Assembly: GCA_035566435.1 (NCBI GenBank)
Contig: DATMRF010000151.1
Coordinates: 1-23,562 of the forward strand
Direction: 5' to 3'
DNA length: 23,562 bases
From: DATMRF01 sp035566435
GTDB taxonomy: Bacteria > Verrucomicrobiota > Verrucomicrobiia > Limisphaerales > UBA8199
Positions 23,400-23,562 of this stretch are shown in pieces; position 1 is the stretch's first letter, and every line of letters starts with the position of its first letter. Made by a program: the position numbers and the translations under genes. The notes beneath the pieces were generated by a model that saw only the letters and a program-made list of their open reading frames with translations, ran no database searches and was not told the DNA's origin.

Positions 23400-23410
23400 A
23401 TGGAAAACCC
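23352..23410 (+). repeat. Duplicated promoter/start region, copy 1
   Basis: Copy 1 starts GTAACAGGTTTTGTGGCCC followed by TATAAT (23371-23376) and ends at ATGGAAAACCC. Copy 2 begins 138 nt later at 23490. The first 23 positions differ at one base. TATAAT occurs again at 23393-23398 in this copy only. Confidence 0.75.
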
Positions 23411-23540
23411 AAGTGACCTGGATCCCCTCCCTTCGGGGTCCGACTTTCCTGGCCCGTGTCCGGCGCCCCGCTCCCCGCCTCTCGTTCCTGTAACACGTTT
23501 TGTGGCCCTATATAGGGTGACAACACTACTCTCAATATGA
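23400..23540 (+). CDS. 46-residue mini-ORF overlapping the next start codon
   Basis: I do not recognise this peptide. It begins MENPSD, is rich in Pro, Ser and Leu, and ends in TRFVALYRVTTLLSI. Its last third is encoded by copy 2 of the repeated start region. Its stop TGA (23538-23540) overlaps the next ATG (23537) as ATGA, the usual arrangement for translational coupling. A 7-bp hairpin with one bulge (23420-23426/27 with 23435-23441) lies within it. It may be a leader peptide, a genuine microprotein, or just the duplicated 5' end of the following gene. No Shine-Dalgarno sequence is evident. Confidence 0.35.
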   Translation: MENPSDLDPLPSGSDFPGPCPAPRSPPLVPVTRFVALYRVTTLLSI

Positions 23541-23547
23541 AAAACCC
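23490..23547 (+). repeat. Duplicated promoter/start region, copy 2
   Basis: Begins GTAACACGTTTTGTGGCCC, then TATATAGGG, and ends in ATGAAAAACCCAA, matching copy 1 at 23352 with a net loss of one base before the ATG. An upstream segment with a TTCCTGGCCC core also recurs, at about 23328 and 23445, but its distance to the repeat differs between copies. Confidence 0.75.
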
Positions 23548-23562
23548 AACCCGCATGAAAAC
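23537..23562 (+). CDS. Start of an unidentified gene, cut by the window edge
   Basis: The frame opens MKNPTRMK and leaves the window. The first residues resemble those of the preceding mini-ORF (MENPSD). An in-frame Met at 23555 is an alternative start. Too little is visible to assign a function. Confidence 0.4.

Overview
The window (about 60% G+C) looks like a chromosomal segment of a Verrucomicrobia-type bacterium, probably Pedosphaera/Limisphaerales-like. Three things point there: the gene order uppS-cdsA-dxr-rseP-ispG, a long (about 600-residue) IspG with an insertion domain, and few Shine-Dalgarno sequences. The taxonomic call is inference from gene content; no rRNA gene is present.

Layout. 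Positions 1-53 hold the first codons of an IS5-type transposase that runs off the left edge. A minus-strand membrane glycosyltransferase-like gene (142-1899) follows, then a 513-bp non-coding stretch with a paired-hairpin repeat and a strong predicted sigma70 promoter. A plus-strand block (2413-10433) encodes PurA, UppS, CdsA, a small four-helix-bundle protein of the 23S rRNA intervening-sequence (IVS) family, Dxr, RseP and IspG. Dxr and IspG belong to the MEP isoprenoid pathway. UppS makes undecaprenyl diphosphate from its products, CdsA makes CDP-diacylglycerol, and RseP is a site-2 protease. Convergent to these, on the minus strand, are overlapping genes for a DUF502 membrane protein and RecO (10532-11915). 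Next come maf (+), an M20 metallopeptidase (-), a 1185-residue AsmA-like envelope protein (-), the ribosome-associated GTPase TypA/BipA (+), a DUF465/YdcH-like coiled-coil protein with a CxxC tail (-), and a receiver-PAS-PAS-PP2C phosphatase (-).

The right edge holds two diverged copies of a promoter/start region about 138 bp apart. The first starts a 46-codon mini-ORF whose stop overlaps, as ATGA, the start of a second ORF with a similar N-terminus that leaves the window.

The most interesting non-genic structure is a set of heptanucleotide repeats. GATTTAC-type heptads form an inverted pair around the IVS-like gene inside the isoprenoid operon, and another copy lies at the purA/uppS junction. 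GTTTCAC-type heptads flank the M20 gene on both sides. Three paired palindromic elements (REP/BIME-like) also sit in intergenic regions. The housekeeping genes look intact and ordinary. The IVS-like cassette and the tandem mini-ORF region are the best candidates for something undescribed.
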